Shown one piece after another: positions 35,320 to 46,333 of a DNA stretch of 64,000 bases. Position 1 is the first letter of the stretch. Each line of letters begins with the position of its first letter. The stretch is from Valencia hispanica (lineage: Eukaryota; Chordata; Actinopteri; Cyprinodontiformes; Valenciidae), in contig OY747710.1 of the NCBI GenBank assembly GCA_963556495.2, forward strand, positions 41,825,500 to 41,889,499, in the 5' to 3' direction. The notes under the pieces were generated by a model. That model worked only from the letters and a program-made list of their open reading frames with translations, ran no database searches and was not told where the DNA came from. The position numbers and the translations under genes are program-made.

Positions 35320-38300
35320 CGTGTCCTGTTTGGCAGTGTGGAGCTCAGAATTGGTGTCTGAGTACCAAGTAGACGCCCAACAGATTTACTTTCACAAGCG
35401 GAGCAGTACAGCTTTTGCTATAGTACTCCGCTTGATTTATGTGTGAAAAATCTTTATTATGAATTGTTGGGGTTTTTATTTCCTGATGTTATGGACACGG
35501 AGACGGAAAATTAAGGAGAAGAAAGAAGGAAGATGAAGAAGAGAGGTAGGAAACAAAATGTCATGAGAGAGGGTGAGTTGAAAATACAAAAGAGGAAGGG
35601 GAACAAAGAAAACACAGGAAAACATTGAAGTCTGCCTCCATACAGGACGGCAGAGAGAGGGGGAAAAACAAAACACGAAAAAGGAACATCGACAAAACCA
35701 ACCAAACATTGTGAACTTAAGAATTACACAACCACATCACACAAAAATAGATATAAAAACACAACAACAATGTCACCGAAAAATTCATGGTACCGATTAA
35801 TCAAGCTCTAGTAATGATAACCTCAGCCCAAGAATATATCCTTAAACACCAGAGACCCCACATCTATGTGTGTGTGTTAGCATGCTGGTGCATATAAGGT
35901 TTCTCCATAAGAGTGTTCGATAGTTGGTGTGAGAAGACATCAATCCGTCCCCCAGGAATCGATGTAGACATGAAGGAGATCGGAGCAAAGACATCCAAAG
36001 GACCGCCAGAGCCCCAGGCGGACCCGGGCGGGGCCGACCGCATCCCCCAAGAGAGGAGAAAAAGAGAACCCCAGCGGAACATCCAGCGGCCACTATGCAG
36101 GGGCCCGGGGGGCAGCAGTGACGAGCCCACGGGCTCCGCCGGCAACCGGCCACGCCGGGGCGGGCCAATCCCCACCGCCAACATCCCAGCGCCCCACCAA
36201 TAGCCGCAGGGGACGGACAGCATCCCCAGGCCGGGCTCAGTCAGCATCTGGACGCCAAGTTGTACCAGCTCCCGGGTCCTGATCCCGCGCAACGCAGGGC
36301 GCCGAGACCAGGCTTCAAACGAGGGCCAGGGCCGGTCCAACCCGCCAATGAACCGGCCACGCACGGTGCGCACAGAACAGGTGATCAAACGAGCAGAGAC
36401 GCCGGATCCGCATCCCGCCGAGCCACCGAGCAGGCACCACCCAACAATCCCAAACCTGGCACCTCTAAAAGAGGTGCCCCAACCAACCAAAGGAAGATAT
36501 CGGCCCCGCGCATCGGCCGACCGACACACCGCCCCCCCCAGGCCCGGCCAGGCACGCACCAGGTCCGAACCGGATTGACCACCTGCGCACCGGCAGGCAG
36601 GGGCCCCCGTCACTGGCGGGGAGTGACGGAGGGGAAATAGGCCCCCCATTAAGTGTAATGCCTGAGGTGCGCCAGGCGAGGGGGCAGACCAAGATCCAAC
36701 CTGACAGGTACACAAAGACATACAGACACAGTCATATGTTCCCTCCCTCTTAAACACATACATTCTCACTGACTCACCAAGACACCCAAAAAAATGACGC
36801 TGTACCCTCACTCACACACCCCATGCACACTTTATGCTCCCAGGTCCAGGTACTGATGGCCCCGTAGAGCCACCAGCCCCCGGACCCGGGAGGTGGACCC
36901 CCTACCTTCTAGGATGGAGACAAGCAGACCGCCAAGGGCCCCACAGTGGCAAAGCAGCCCGACAGCCCAGGACCCCGACCAGACCGCCTGTCCTCCTCCG
37001 GACCCCAACCCCTGATGGCCCGTAGCGAACAGGGGTGGGAAAAGACCCCTAGCCTCCATCCTCCCGCTCGAGTATGGTGTTGATGCGTGTTGTTATAATG
37101 TGCATTTAAAACAGAGGGGTGGGATGTGGGGGAGGCAGCCACACATCCCCCAACCCCCACCCCGAGCCCTCAGTGTCTATATGTGGTTTAACAGTGGGCA
37201 CCGGCACCAGAGGTGAAGCTGAATGTACCGCTCCCCCTCTGGATGCCGAAAAGTGTGCCCACCCCAAAGTCCCTACATATGTGTCGTGTGAAAATGTTAT
37301 AAGTGGGAGTGTCTAAGTTGTATATTAAAATTGGGACCCAGGACACCACGGGACAGCGAGGAGGGAAGCCCCTCCTCGCACCCCAGTGATGTGCCCATGC
37401 CCCAAGACCCTATATGAGTGGTAAAGTGATGGAGCGGGTGGACAGAGGTGTCCAGGGATGGGGAGGGAAGGTCTGGGAGACAAAATGTCTTCCCAGGGAG
37501 CCAGCTCCCCCACCGACCCCAATAGGCACCGCTGTTCACCGGGATCCACCAGGGGAGGGAGGCCATGGCACGTCCGACCCGGGGCCCACGGCCACAGCAC
37601 CACCAAGCCCCATGGACCCCAAGGCAGTCCCCCCAGCCCCATCCCAGAAGGGGAACTAAACCCACCCTGACATTCGCTCTACTCTCAAAACACAAAAGAC
37701 ACTAGACACCCAGGTTGAGTTCGCCCCAGCACACCCCTCCCCCCAGTCCAAGTGCCCTCGTAGGGGGAGAGCACCTGTTGCCACACAGCAGCAGCCTCCC
37801 CGCCAGCAAAGGAGGCCCCCAGCGCCACCCGCACACCGGAGGCCCCCGTAGCCCGAACCACGTCGACGTACCTGCCCAGACCAGGAGCAAACCGATGAGC
37901 CGGGCGGCCGACCCACCAGGCCGACATCCACCAGCCTCATTCTTTGTGGAGCGACCACTGTTGCTCAACGGCCCGGCAGGAGACAAAACCAGGCGCCCCA
38001 CCCACCTGCCCTGCACGCCCACCACCCGGCCAGTCCACCCGCAAGTCCGACCGATCCCGGCCAAATGCCCAACCCCAGCGCCCCACACAAAGACCAAGAC
38101 CCAGGAGCCAAGTCCAGTGCAAAAAAGGACTGATCCGGCCCAGAAACGCCACCCAGCCGCCGCGACCAGCAGCCAGGCACCCCAACCAGCAAACAAGGCG
38201 AGACGCCATACAGGGACTGGCGATGACAATCGGCCCAGAGAAAAAAAAGAGAGGCGGCTGCAAATGCCGGCCACCGGCTGGCCACGACCCCCACAGCCAA

Positions 38301-38638
38301 CAGAGACCCCACGCCGGCCAATCCCCAGCCAGGACCACAGCTAGGGGGCGCGGCGCCCCCGAGCCCCGAATCCCCAGGCCCACCCCAGACCCTACCCAGG
38401 CGCAGCACGGCCACCAGGCCAGTAACCCATGTCCGCCAGTGCAACCCCCCCAAGGCACCGCATGCAGCCATCAGGAGTCACCACCCAAAGCCCAACCCCA
38501 GGCCGGCCACGACGTCCAGCGCCCCATCCGCCCAGTGATCCCACCCCCCGGGGTCCCCCCCAGACGCCTCCAACCCCAAAACCCCCACATCAGCAACAGT
38601 GTCCCAAATGGCAAAACCAAGTGCCCCCCACCCCCACT
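35320..38638 (-). other. Long 3' untranslated region of the L1/Tx1 LINE, GC-rich
   Basis: About 3.3 kb between the ORF2 stop and the poly(A) tract. Its part 35840-38640 is very GC-rich, with the G-rich strand being the RNA sense. ORFs exist in nearly every frame on both strands here (up to 315 codons at 35864-36811 minus, 285 at 37944-38801 plus, 209 at 37715-38344 plus). They are low in sequence complexity, rich in P/R/G/A and overlap one another, which is what GC-rich noncoding DNA does. I therefore call none of them a gene. G-runs on the sense strand (e.g. 38540-38585) could form G-quadruplexes. Confidence 0.65.
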
Positions 38639-38949
38639 AGGTGATGGAGCCGATCAAAGGAGCCCAGAGAGATTGATCAGATATGGAGCCAGAGGCCGTC
38701 TCAAGACCAATATGGTCCAACAAGAGATTTCTATACTGATTAATATTAAGAGCTTTTTTATTTTTCCAGTTCAGGAGGATAGTTTTCTTAGCGATGCATA
38801 AGGCAATGTGAACCATTAGAACTGACTTTGTGTCCACTGTGACATCATTTAAATTTCCTAACAGGCAAATTGAGGGAGATGGTGGGATGTTACACTTTGA
38901 TAAGTCCTCACATATCTGGCACCAAAATTTCTTAACAGGTGGACAGAAC
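38639..38949 (-). pseudogene. L1/Tx1 LINE ORF2, C-terminal segment
   Basis: On the minus strand the frame starts at CPPVKKF (shared with the inverted segment) and runs through VDTKSVLMVHIALCIAKKT, typical of the C-terminal end of Tx1/L1-type ORF2 proteins, to a stop at about 38639, followed by a G-rich stretch. This is the part of ORF2 that follows directly after 40448 in the unbroken element. No stop was noticed inside it, but it has no start and no RT of its own. Confidence 0.8.
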
Positions 38950-40448
38950 TAGGTTTTATCTTCAGAGAGGTACCAGGCAGGGATGTCCTCTCTCTCCCTC
39001 CCTGTTCGCTATTTTTATTGAACCACTAGCTGCAGCGATCAGGCAAACTCACAATATTAAAGGCATAAAATGCAATAACATAGAACATAAAATCAGTCTT
39101 TATGCAGATGATGTATTACTTTTTCTCCAGCATTCACAAACCTCTTTCTCTCAGGTTATCGGGTTGATAAACTCTTACTCAAATGTTTCAGATTATTCTA
39201 TAAATTGGTTAAAATCTACAGTTCTTCCAATCAATTGTTCTGTCCAGAATCCAACTAATACACAACTGCAGTCAGGAAATATTACCTATTTAGGTATCAA
39301 TGTCTCACCAAGACTGGCAGATTTAATAAAGTTAAACTACATCCCACTTTTAAAAAAAGTGGAAGATGATCTTGCCAGATGGAAATCTCTACCCATATCA
39401 CTTATGGGAAGGGTTGCTTCAATATAAATGATGGTTTTGCCCAGAATCAACTACTTATTCTCAATGATCCCAAGTAAACCATCACTAGACTGGTTTAGAT
39501 CTCTGGACTCCTCTATCTCTAAATTTCTTTGGAAAGATAAACCCCCACGTATCAGCTTAAAAACACTGCAGAAGACCAAAGAAAAAGGAGGTCTAGATCT
39601 ACCAAACTTCCATCATTATTTCTTAGCCAACAGGCTCCAATACATATCAAGATGGTTAAAACATAGCTACCTAGACGAGTCCTGGATAGACGTAGAACGG
39701 ACACTATGTAATAAGATAAAACTTTCAGACCTACCATTTATTAGCTCAAATATAAAACAATATGAATGCTTTAAAAGCATAAATATCAGCTCCTCTCTGA
39801 CAGCATGGTGGGAGTTTCTAAAAATGACAGAGTCCACAATAATCCCATGCAGACGTACACCCATCTGGAATAACCCCGACATCTTGCAAAAAAAATGTAT
39901 GATAAGTTTCCCAGTCTGGAGGTGCAATGGAGTTTAATACCTGGAACATATATTTGATGGAACAGACTTTATCCCATTTAATACATTAATTACACAATAT
40001 GGAATTGATAAAAACAAATTCTTAGAATATCAACAAATTAAATCTATTATTAAAGGTAAATTTAGGCTCAATACAGCTGAATTACAAATTCCAGCAAGAG
40101 TTTTAGATTTTCTTAATCTCAACCCCCCCAAATTGCTGTCTAAAATATACAAAACTTTATCTACATTAGATGAATCAATAGCCATCCCTATTTCAAAATG
40201 GGAGGTGGATTTATCAGCCAGCTTTGACCAAAACGTCTGGTCTCAGATATGTTTAAGAACCTTTAAAATAACAAAAAATCCTAATTTGCAATTAATACAA
40301 TACAAAATCCTTCATAGAGTACACTATACAGGTCAACGAATGTTTAGGATGGGTTTTACATCGTCTAATACCTGCTTACAATGCACAAGCAATATACCAG
40401 ATACTTATGTTCATGCGCTTTGGTTCTGTCCACCTGTTAAGAAATTTT
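38950..40448 (+). pseudogene. L1/Tx1 LINE ORF2, RT to C-terminal part, inverted segment
   Basis: One continuous plus-strand frame of about 500 codons coding for the second half of an L1/Tx1 reverse transcriptase. It has [11 protein letters not shown] then [10 protein letters not shown] (about 38966-39035), the active-site YADDVLLFL box (39101-39127), an SLMGRVA thumb-region word (39401-39421) and a C-terminal Cys-His cluster C-x2-C-x9-H-x4-C near 40370-40430. Two stops interrupt it: TAA at 39425-39427 and TAA at 39935-39937. The N-terminal endonuclease is absent. Ordinary homologues continue into the sequence found on the other strand at 38949-38639. Confidence 0.9.
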
Positions 40449-40455
40449 ATAAATC
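40442..40455. repeat. Target-site duplication, right copy, of the L1/Tx1 LINE
   Basis: 'aaattttataaatc', identical to 35270-35283. Its first seven bases also belong to the LINE sequence, i.e. microhomology at the inversion end. The frame ORF 40133-40561 runs past this point into flanking DNA and is not all LINE. Confidence 0.9.
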
Positions 40456-42834
40456 TTGCATAATTAATGATGGCCTGACTTTGATTGACAGGCCATTTAC
40501 GTCGATGCCTTGCGTGACTGGCCCATCGGCCCGGCTAATAGCTCGCTGTGCAGTCAGCTGACCCTGATTTGACCCCATATTAGGCTATCTGGCTGTGGAT
40601 CTGAGCTCAACCTAACACATTCTGTCTGAGTCTTTTCAGTTTGAAATATCAGTTAGACTATTGAATAATGTATGAGCTTAAGTAAAACATGTTTGTAATT
40701 ACAAAATGTAAGTTTACAATTTTTTTCCTTGTCTGTTTGACCACTAGTAACATTTTACTGCTGATATGTATTAATTCCTGTTCATAATATTTCTCAAAAG
40801 ACATTCAATGATTTGGCTAATAATAATATAATTTTTTTAAATTCTCAATTTAAAGCTTTAACTTTATCGGGTAAGTTATAATTAAGGTTTTAAATGTGTT
40901 AAAGTTACTGGTGGGTGATAATGAAGAAACAATATGATTTTGACTATCAATTTTTTTATATTGATATATACTTAAATTAGACACTGAAGAAAAATATTTA
41001 ATAAACTATATTTGTGATAATCTATAGTCAACTTGTGTTGTAAAGTCACTCCATAGTACATTATATTAAAAAACCCTGAAGAAACTACGAGGTCATTTAT
41101 CAAAGCAATTGCTAAATAGTGCAAGATGTTAAACTAATATACTGTGCAATATTGCCTGTATCACTGTAGAAACTGTAAATGATATAATTTATATACAGCG
41201 TATAGTACACATTTTCCACATAAGCAAACACTGTGCAGATGATCCAACTGTGTGTCTGGTGAGAGCGAGGCGACTGCAGTGCCTAGGCTTGCCCATCTGA
41301 AGGCCAAAGGGATGCTGGGGAAATTAAAGAGAGGTTTACATTTGTCCAGTCGAATGATTGGATCTGAATTCTGTCTTGATCAAAATGTGTTAACCTGATG
41401 CTTGGCAGCATTTACAATCCTAGTGCCGAGGATCCTGTCCAACATAAACAGTTAAATAATTAACCTAACCTTAACCATGATTTCCCCCTCGAACGTGGTC
41501 ATTGCGGAAACGTTGTCTATCTATATATACAGTCAATGGATAAACCCCACCGTTCTGCCCTGAGCCCTGCAGAAGCTTTCTGAATTACAGACGCTGCCGT
41601 GAGGAAGGGACCACTAACAAGCTACTGCATGCCGCAGAGCCGCGTCCAGACTGAAGCCTATATGGGATGAATGCTGTGCTGGAAAGCTGCAGAAAAAGGT
41701 ACTGTCAGTGAAGGAGGGTGGAGCTGATCGCGGCTTAGCCAAGCCGGAGAGGACGAACCGACGTCCCAGCTAAAGGCTACCTGCACCCCAACAGCCATAA
41801 GGCCTTCCACTGCTAACCAACCGCAGCTATTGTTAGCCTGCCGGCTAACGTTGTTTTAGCTTCCCTCATCATCCATGGAGCAACCTGGAGAACTTTAACC
41901 GTTCAATAAAGTCTGTCTGGGCAGAGGCGAGATTAGTTTAGGATAAACAAGATTTAAGGGTTGTTTGTTTTCACTGTGATTCGTTACCTTGTGTAAGATT
42001 TCATTTATTGTTTGGGTACAAACAGGCTGGTCGGCCTGGAGGTTTAAACGGTGATTTTCGAGGTTTCCGATGGAAAATCGTTATATATCCTGCAACCTGA
42101 GTTACTCAATCCCACAGTTTTCCTTTGTTTGGTGTTTAATAAATGAACCAGAGTGGCTTTAAGCAGCTCCACGTGAGTTAGCTGTAGGCTACATGCGCTA
42201 GCGAACCATGTGGGCCCGCCTTTGACTGCTCGGCTTCATGAACAATAAAGACGGCCATTAATGGCATTCAAAATAGAAATCGTTAATGTCAACATAAAGT
42301 CTAAATATTAAATTAGATCAATCACTGCGGTGACCGATCCATAAAACAGAATCAATTCTCTAAAGGTTATTGATGTCTAATTTAGGAAAAGGTTTAATGA
42401 AACATTACTTCTTCCAAGGAATGTTCCCCTTCCATTTTGCTTTGCATTGTGAATTGGTGGTTTGAAAACAAACCAGAAGGTGCTGATTAGTCCTAGACTA
42501 GCCACAATTAGATTAAAACTAATTTAGCTTCATTCCCAAAACTCTTCAATGCAAGCCTTGGTTTTTAAGCAAACATATTCATTCTGAACTGTGACATCAT
42601 TATCAATTTATTGGTTATTGTTTCTACTTCTTTGCATATTTATCACTTTTACTGTTTACTTTTGGGTGTTAGTTTAATTATTATTATTCTTTTCTTAGTG
42701 GTTTAGTTGTGTGTTACTAGCTTAGTGAGTTTGTTGACTAAAGCATTTTACCTGAAAGTTGAATTCCTTTTGTAATAAACTCTTGTATTTTGGAAAACCG
42801 TTGTTATTTCACCTACATGTGTAGTAACTTGCTG
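40456..42834. other. Intergenic sequence with a moderately GC-rich middle
   Basis: 40456-41450 is AT-rich with nothing recognised. 41500-42240 is richer in GC and CpG, contains 'ctatatatacagtcaatgg' near 41521 (a word common in fish DNA repeats) and may be part of a larger element ending in the repeat at 42835-43075. No protein-like frame exists. Confidence 0.4.
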
Positions 42835-43075
42835 TTCAAAGAACACCAAGAACTTATTCCTTCATCTATTGTTTAATTATCTCAGCCTTATCAGGGAGGT
42901 AATCATTAACATAAACTGAGATTGAACAATTTGGCTATTGATATTCTTGGAATCCAGGTGGTGCCCCAAACTTGGTAATTTTTACATAAAATTAATAATC
43001 TTATTAATAACTGCCCTAAACAATTATTTATATTTATTCATAGCCAAATCTTACCTATCTGTGCCACAACACATT
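42835..43075 (-). repeat. Dispersed repeat, copy B (inverse of copy A)
   Basis: Reverse-complement relative of 25169-25405. It shares 'ttccttcatctattgtttaattat' (positions about 42857-42880), 'ccccaaacttggtaa' and 'catagccaaatctta'. Gaps are small and differences are spread evenly, so both are old copies of one family. A weak third trace may exist near 15170-15250. Confidence 0.8.
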
Positions 43076-44324
43076 TAAAACATGTAAAACTTGTTTTTAA
43101 TTCAGAACTTGTGATCATAATTGTCAAGACCCTATTCAATTGTTTTGTAATTGTATATGAAATTGTCTATTATATTCCTTCATGTTACCTCATACTTGCA
43201 GAAATTATTAAAAGATTTCATGCATTAAGACCGGATAACAGACAATAACAAAACATTTAAACTTATGTTCAGGTCTTTTTAAGAAAAACTGATGTTGGCC
43301 AATTTAGATCTATGCAGGAAATTGCTTCTTAATGGATGATTTAAAAACCAGACTCTAACCGTAACCCACAGAAATTATGTATCTGTCTATATTTACGTAG
43401 TTACTTGAGAAATTAGCTCTTTTCTGTATTTCACCAGGGGAAGCTTTCCGTTCCAAACTTCTGTATTGGTAATTGACCAGTTCGTTTGCTGAATGAGATT
43501 AAAACCCTACTTGAAGGCTTCTTGTTTCAGCCTCAAATCTTGATATGTCCCAGATGAAGCTGTGTCTTCTGATATTCACGAGTCTCATCCTTAACTGGAA
43601 GTAAACAAGCTAAACCAAATAAAGGCTGGGGAGATATCAGGTCCATGTGGGTATACCAAACATTTGTCTTCCCAGCAACACTCTTTTAGGTGACCCAAAA
43701 GTATTCCCAGGCAAAAATATTTTTTTCATTAAAACAAATCAGGCGTTTAAATGCCTGAACAACTTTGGCCTAATTTTTGTGATGCAGAGAAGAAGAGGCG
43801 GTACTCCAAGCTTCCAATTATAAGACAGTCCTCCTTGCCTTATCTCTGCTGATGAGTCCATCAACACCATAGACGAAGCTCAGTTCTGCAGCTTACAGCC
43901 AATACCTATTTCTTTGTCATGATCTATGTTTTATCACCATTAGTTCATATCACAAATGAGATGGACCACTACATACAGTCTTTCACTGTTTGGCTCAGCT
44001 ATTTCTGTAAGCATTTATGCAGACAAAGCCCCAGTCTGATTATCCATCTCAGACAGTCCCATCACTAGTGAATGAAAAACAAAGATACTTAAACTTCTCT
44101 GCCTGAGGCCAAAACTGAACCCCAAAATGTTTTTTCAGACTTATAAGAACAGACTCTCATCCCATTTGCTTCGCTCACACTTATGAAACACCCAAATGCA
44201 CACTGAAGGTTTTGGGCTGAAGATGCCAACAGAACCAAATCAACAGATCTGAAATTCTCATGGCAGACATCCTGCAAACTGCAACCCCACCCCTAAAAAA
44301 CCCAACAAAAACAAAGGGGACATA
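43076..44324. other. Intergenic sequence, nothing recognised
   Basis: AT-rich, with no protein-like frame and no repeat ends apart from the hAT target at its right border. Confidence 0.45.
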
Positions 44325-44403
44325 GTTGTAAGCAGGGGTGGACTGGCCATCTGGCATACCGGGCATCATCCCGGTGGGCCGTTGACCCAATGTGGGCCGG
44401 TCA

Positions 44404-44429
44404 GCTGTTTTTTTTTTTTTTTTTTTTTT
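44404..44429. repeat. Poly(T) tract inside the hAT element
   Basis: A T-run of about 25 bases shortly after the left hAT end. It causes a poly-Phe artefact in the overlapping frame. Confidence 0.8.
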
Positions 44430-44661
44430 CCCTCTCTCTAAATTCCCTCCAATTGGGCCAGCCAATTGGCTACAGGGGGCTAGCAGTGTGTTGCCAGCAT
44501 CGACACACATTATTGGTCTATGTTTGTCATCGTCAATCAATCATGGGCTGACAGGCTATGAGAGCCATGACAGTTCTGTCAATCACAACACAAACCAGGG
44601 TGGGCGAGACCTCATGACATGGGCCAGAGTGGTGGGATGGGATGCTGCTGCTGAGCTGAAA

Positions 44662-44811
44662 ATGGAGAAGAGTAAGAAACGCTCCGGTGGCGCTGAAAAA
44701 GTACGGCTCAAAAAGCTGAAATCTCTGGAGGTGGAAGCTGCTAAATGTTTAAGGTTGACAGATCTATTTGGTGCCGGGCTCACCATCCCAGCAGCAGGTG
44801 CTGCTGCGTGA
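44662..44811 (+). pseudogene. hAT-type protein N-terminal remnant
   Basis: A 49-residue frame begins MEKSKKRSGGAEKVRLKKL and ends in an Ala-rich stop. A basic, Lys/Arg-rich start of this type (K-K-R-x-G-G-A-E-K) is known to me from the first exon of hAT-derived zinc-finger proteins in fish. It sits about 330 bp inside the left end, as expected. The zinc finger, the catalytic RNase H-like core and the dimerisation domain are all missing before the LINE begins, so no transposase can be made. The family link is recollection and not a search result. Confidence 0.5.
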
Positions 44812-45119
44812 GTTGCTGCACAAAGTGGAGACATCCATGGTAAGTAACGTTAGCGTGGAGTTGGCTCGGCTATATTTTGAGATATGCCCAAAATAAAGTA
44901 TAAAACGGTTTTACATTGACTGCGATGTGACCTGAATAACTGAATACTTGTGACAACATATTACCTAGAGTTGAAGGGCTGACTGTTGGTAGTTGTGGTT
45001 GATTTAGTTAAATATGCCAAATTGTGACAGCTACTAACGGCAGCGGTCTCTGGTTGCCATAGCAACAGTAAACGTAAAGGGGAGACGCTACAGGTGAATA
45101 GGGAAAAAAGTTAGCTTCA

Positions 45120-45949
45120 AGATACCTTCATGAAACTTGACAAACTTAATCCTAGTATTCAGCTGGAGAAACTGAACTGGAACAAGGCTGCAGGTCCAGA
45201 TGGTGTCAGCCCCAGAGTCTTGAAGGCCTGTGCAGAGCAGCTCTGTGGGATTCTTCAGCACCTCTTCAACCTTAGCCTAACTCAGGAGAAGGTTCCAGTG
45301 TTGTGGAAGACATCCTATAGTCTATAGTCATCAATGATTATAGACCTGTTCCCCTGACATCCCACATCATGAAGGTCCTGGAGACACTCCTGTTGGCACC
45401 CCTGAGTAAGCAAACAAAAACGTATCAGGACCCGCTGCAGTTTGCTTATCGCTGTGGAGTTGGAGTTGAAGATGCCATCTTCCACCTGCTTCAACCAACC
45501 CACTGTCATGTGGACAAAGCAGGCAGCACTGTGAGGATCATGTTCTTTGATTTCTCCAGTGCATTTAACACAATTCAGCCTGATTTGCTTTGTCACAAAC
45601 TCCTGAAGACACAGGTGGAGCCCTCAACAATAGCCTGGATCAATGACTACCTGACCAACAGACCACAATTTGTGAGACTGAAGAATTGTGTGTCAAACCA
45701 GGTGGTCAGCAGCACAGGAGCACCACAGGGGACCGTACTCTCACCATTCCTTTTCACTCTGTACACCTCAGACTTCCAGTACAAATCAGAGACCTGTCAT
45801 CTGCAGAAATACTCAGATGACTCTGCAATTGTCGGGCGTATCAGAGATGGACAAGAAGCTGAATACAGAGAGCTGGTGGACCGCTTTGTGACATGGTGTG
45901 GAAACAATTGTCTCACCTTGAATGTGAACAAAAGAAAGGAGATGATTGT
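45120..45949 (+). pseudogene. Rex1/CR1-like LINE reverse transcriptase, 5' part, cut by the ERV
   Basis: RT part of a non-LTR element, truncated at its 5' end. A first frame (45130-45327) has NKAAGPDGVSPRVLKACAEQ. After a frameshift near 45330 a second (45369 onward) has LQFAYRCGVGVEDAI, the FFDFSSAFNTI box, GAPQGTVLSPFLF and the active site written YSDD (usually YADD). It runs to KRKEMIV, where the ERV interrupts it. It resumes in register at 53084 with DFRRN. The endonuclease is absent. Lying inside the hAT, the LINE inserted after the hAT did. Confidence 0.88.
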
Positions 45950-46312
45950 TGTTAGGTAAAATAATAATGTTGTATTATTATTTTCTTAGGGTGTCTTTCT
46001 AATGTACTTTTTAAATGTCATTTTGGTTTCAGTCACATGCTCATTTGCATGACATCCTGTTCTTTTAATATGTTAATGAAGTGTGACTAAATAAAGAGAG
46101 ACTGCAGAGGGGGTGCTCTTCGAGACCAGAGACTATGACACTGGGAGGCTGAGAACAGACAGACACGGTTGGCTCATTCCTTATAGTATTTTCCTGGTCT
46201 CCCTCTGCAGAACTGATTATCCACATCTACCTCTGCAGAGCTTATTGACTCCATATTCTCTCCGACCCTTTCGTGTGATTCTTTGTAGGTCAACCACTTT
46301 TTTAACCTAACA
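45950..46312 (+). repeat. ERV 5' LTR
   Basis: 363 bp, TG...CA with inverted ends 'tgttaggt'/'acctaaca'. It differs from the 3' LTR at one position only (c here, t there, near 46158). Contains the octamer 'atttgcat' (46043-46050; binding site type for POU factors) and 'ctaaataaa' (46087-46095), which could act as TATA-like box or polyadenylation signal. The transcript start is not determinable from sequence alone. Confidence 0.97.
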
Positions 46313-46315
46313 TCT

Positions 46316-46333
46316 TGGTGCCGTGACTCGACG
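46316..46333 (+). promoter_or_regulatory. ERV primer binding site, tRNA-His type
   Basis: 'tggtgccgtgactcg' starts 3 bases after the LTR and is complementary to the 3' end of histidine tRNA (known tRNA sequence; 15 contiguous bases, later bases mismatch). This is where minus-strand DNA synthesis would begin. Walleye-type epsilonretroviruses also use tRNA-His, as far as I recall. Confidence 0.85.

Larger units (their letters stand above)
35284..40448 (-). mobile_element. L1/Tx1-type LINE insertion with 5' inversion (twin priming)
   Basis: A single 5165-bp insertion between identical 14-bp duplications (35270-35283 and 40442-40455). Read on the minus strand it has an inverted 5' segment (40448-38950, itself coding on the plus strand), then the 3' segment in normal sense (38949-35284): ORF2 C-terminus, a very long GC-rich 3' untranslated region and a poly(A) tract. 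The two segments overlap by 26 bp of the same ORF2 sequence (40423-40448, and 38924-38949 on the other strand), so they come from one RNA. The inverted segment's outer end shares 7 bp, 'aaatttt', with the target site. The insertion is 5'-truncated inside the RT domain. Confidence 0.92.

Noticed and set aside
35864..36811. 315-codon minus-strand ORF as a novel gene
   Set aside because: It overlaps long ORFs in several other frames on both strands in a GC-rich LINE 3' region, has low-complexity P/R/G/A-rich wording and no domain. Chance openness of GC-rich DNA explains it.
37715..38801. 209- and 285-codon plus-strand ORFs as genes
   Set aside because: Same GC-rich LINE 3' region. They are antisense to the LINE RNA and proline/arginine-rich throughout, without conserved motifs.
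40133..40561. The 142-codon ORF as one LINE protein piece
   Set aside because: Its last part (after 40448) lies in flanking DNA beyond the insertion, so the frame is a chimera of LINE and host sequence.
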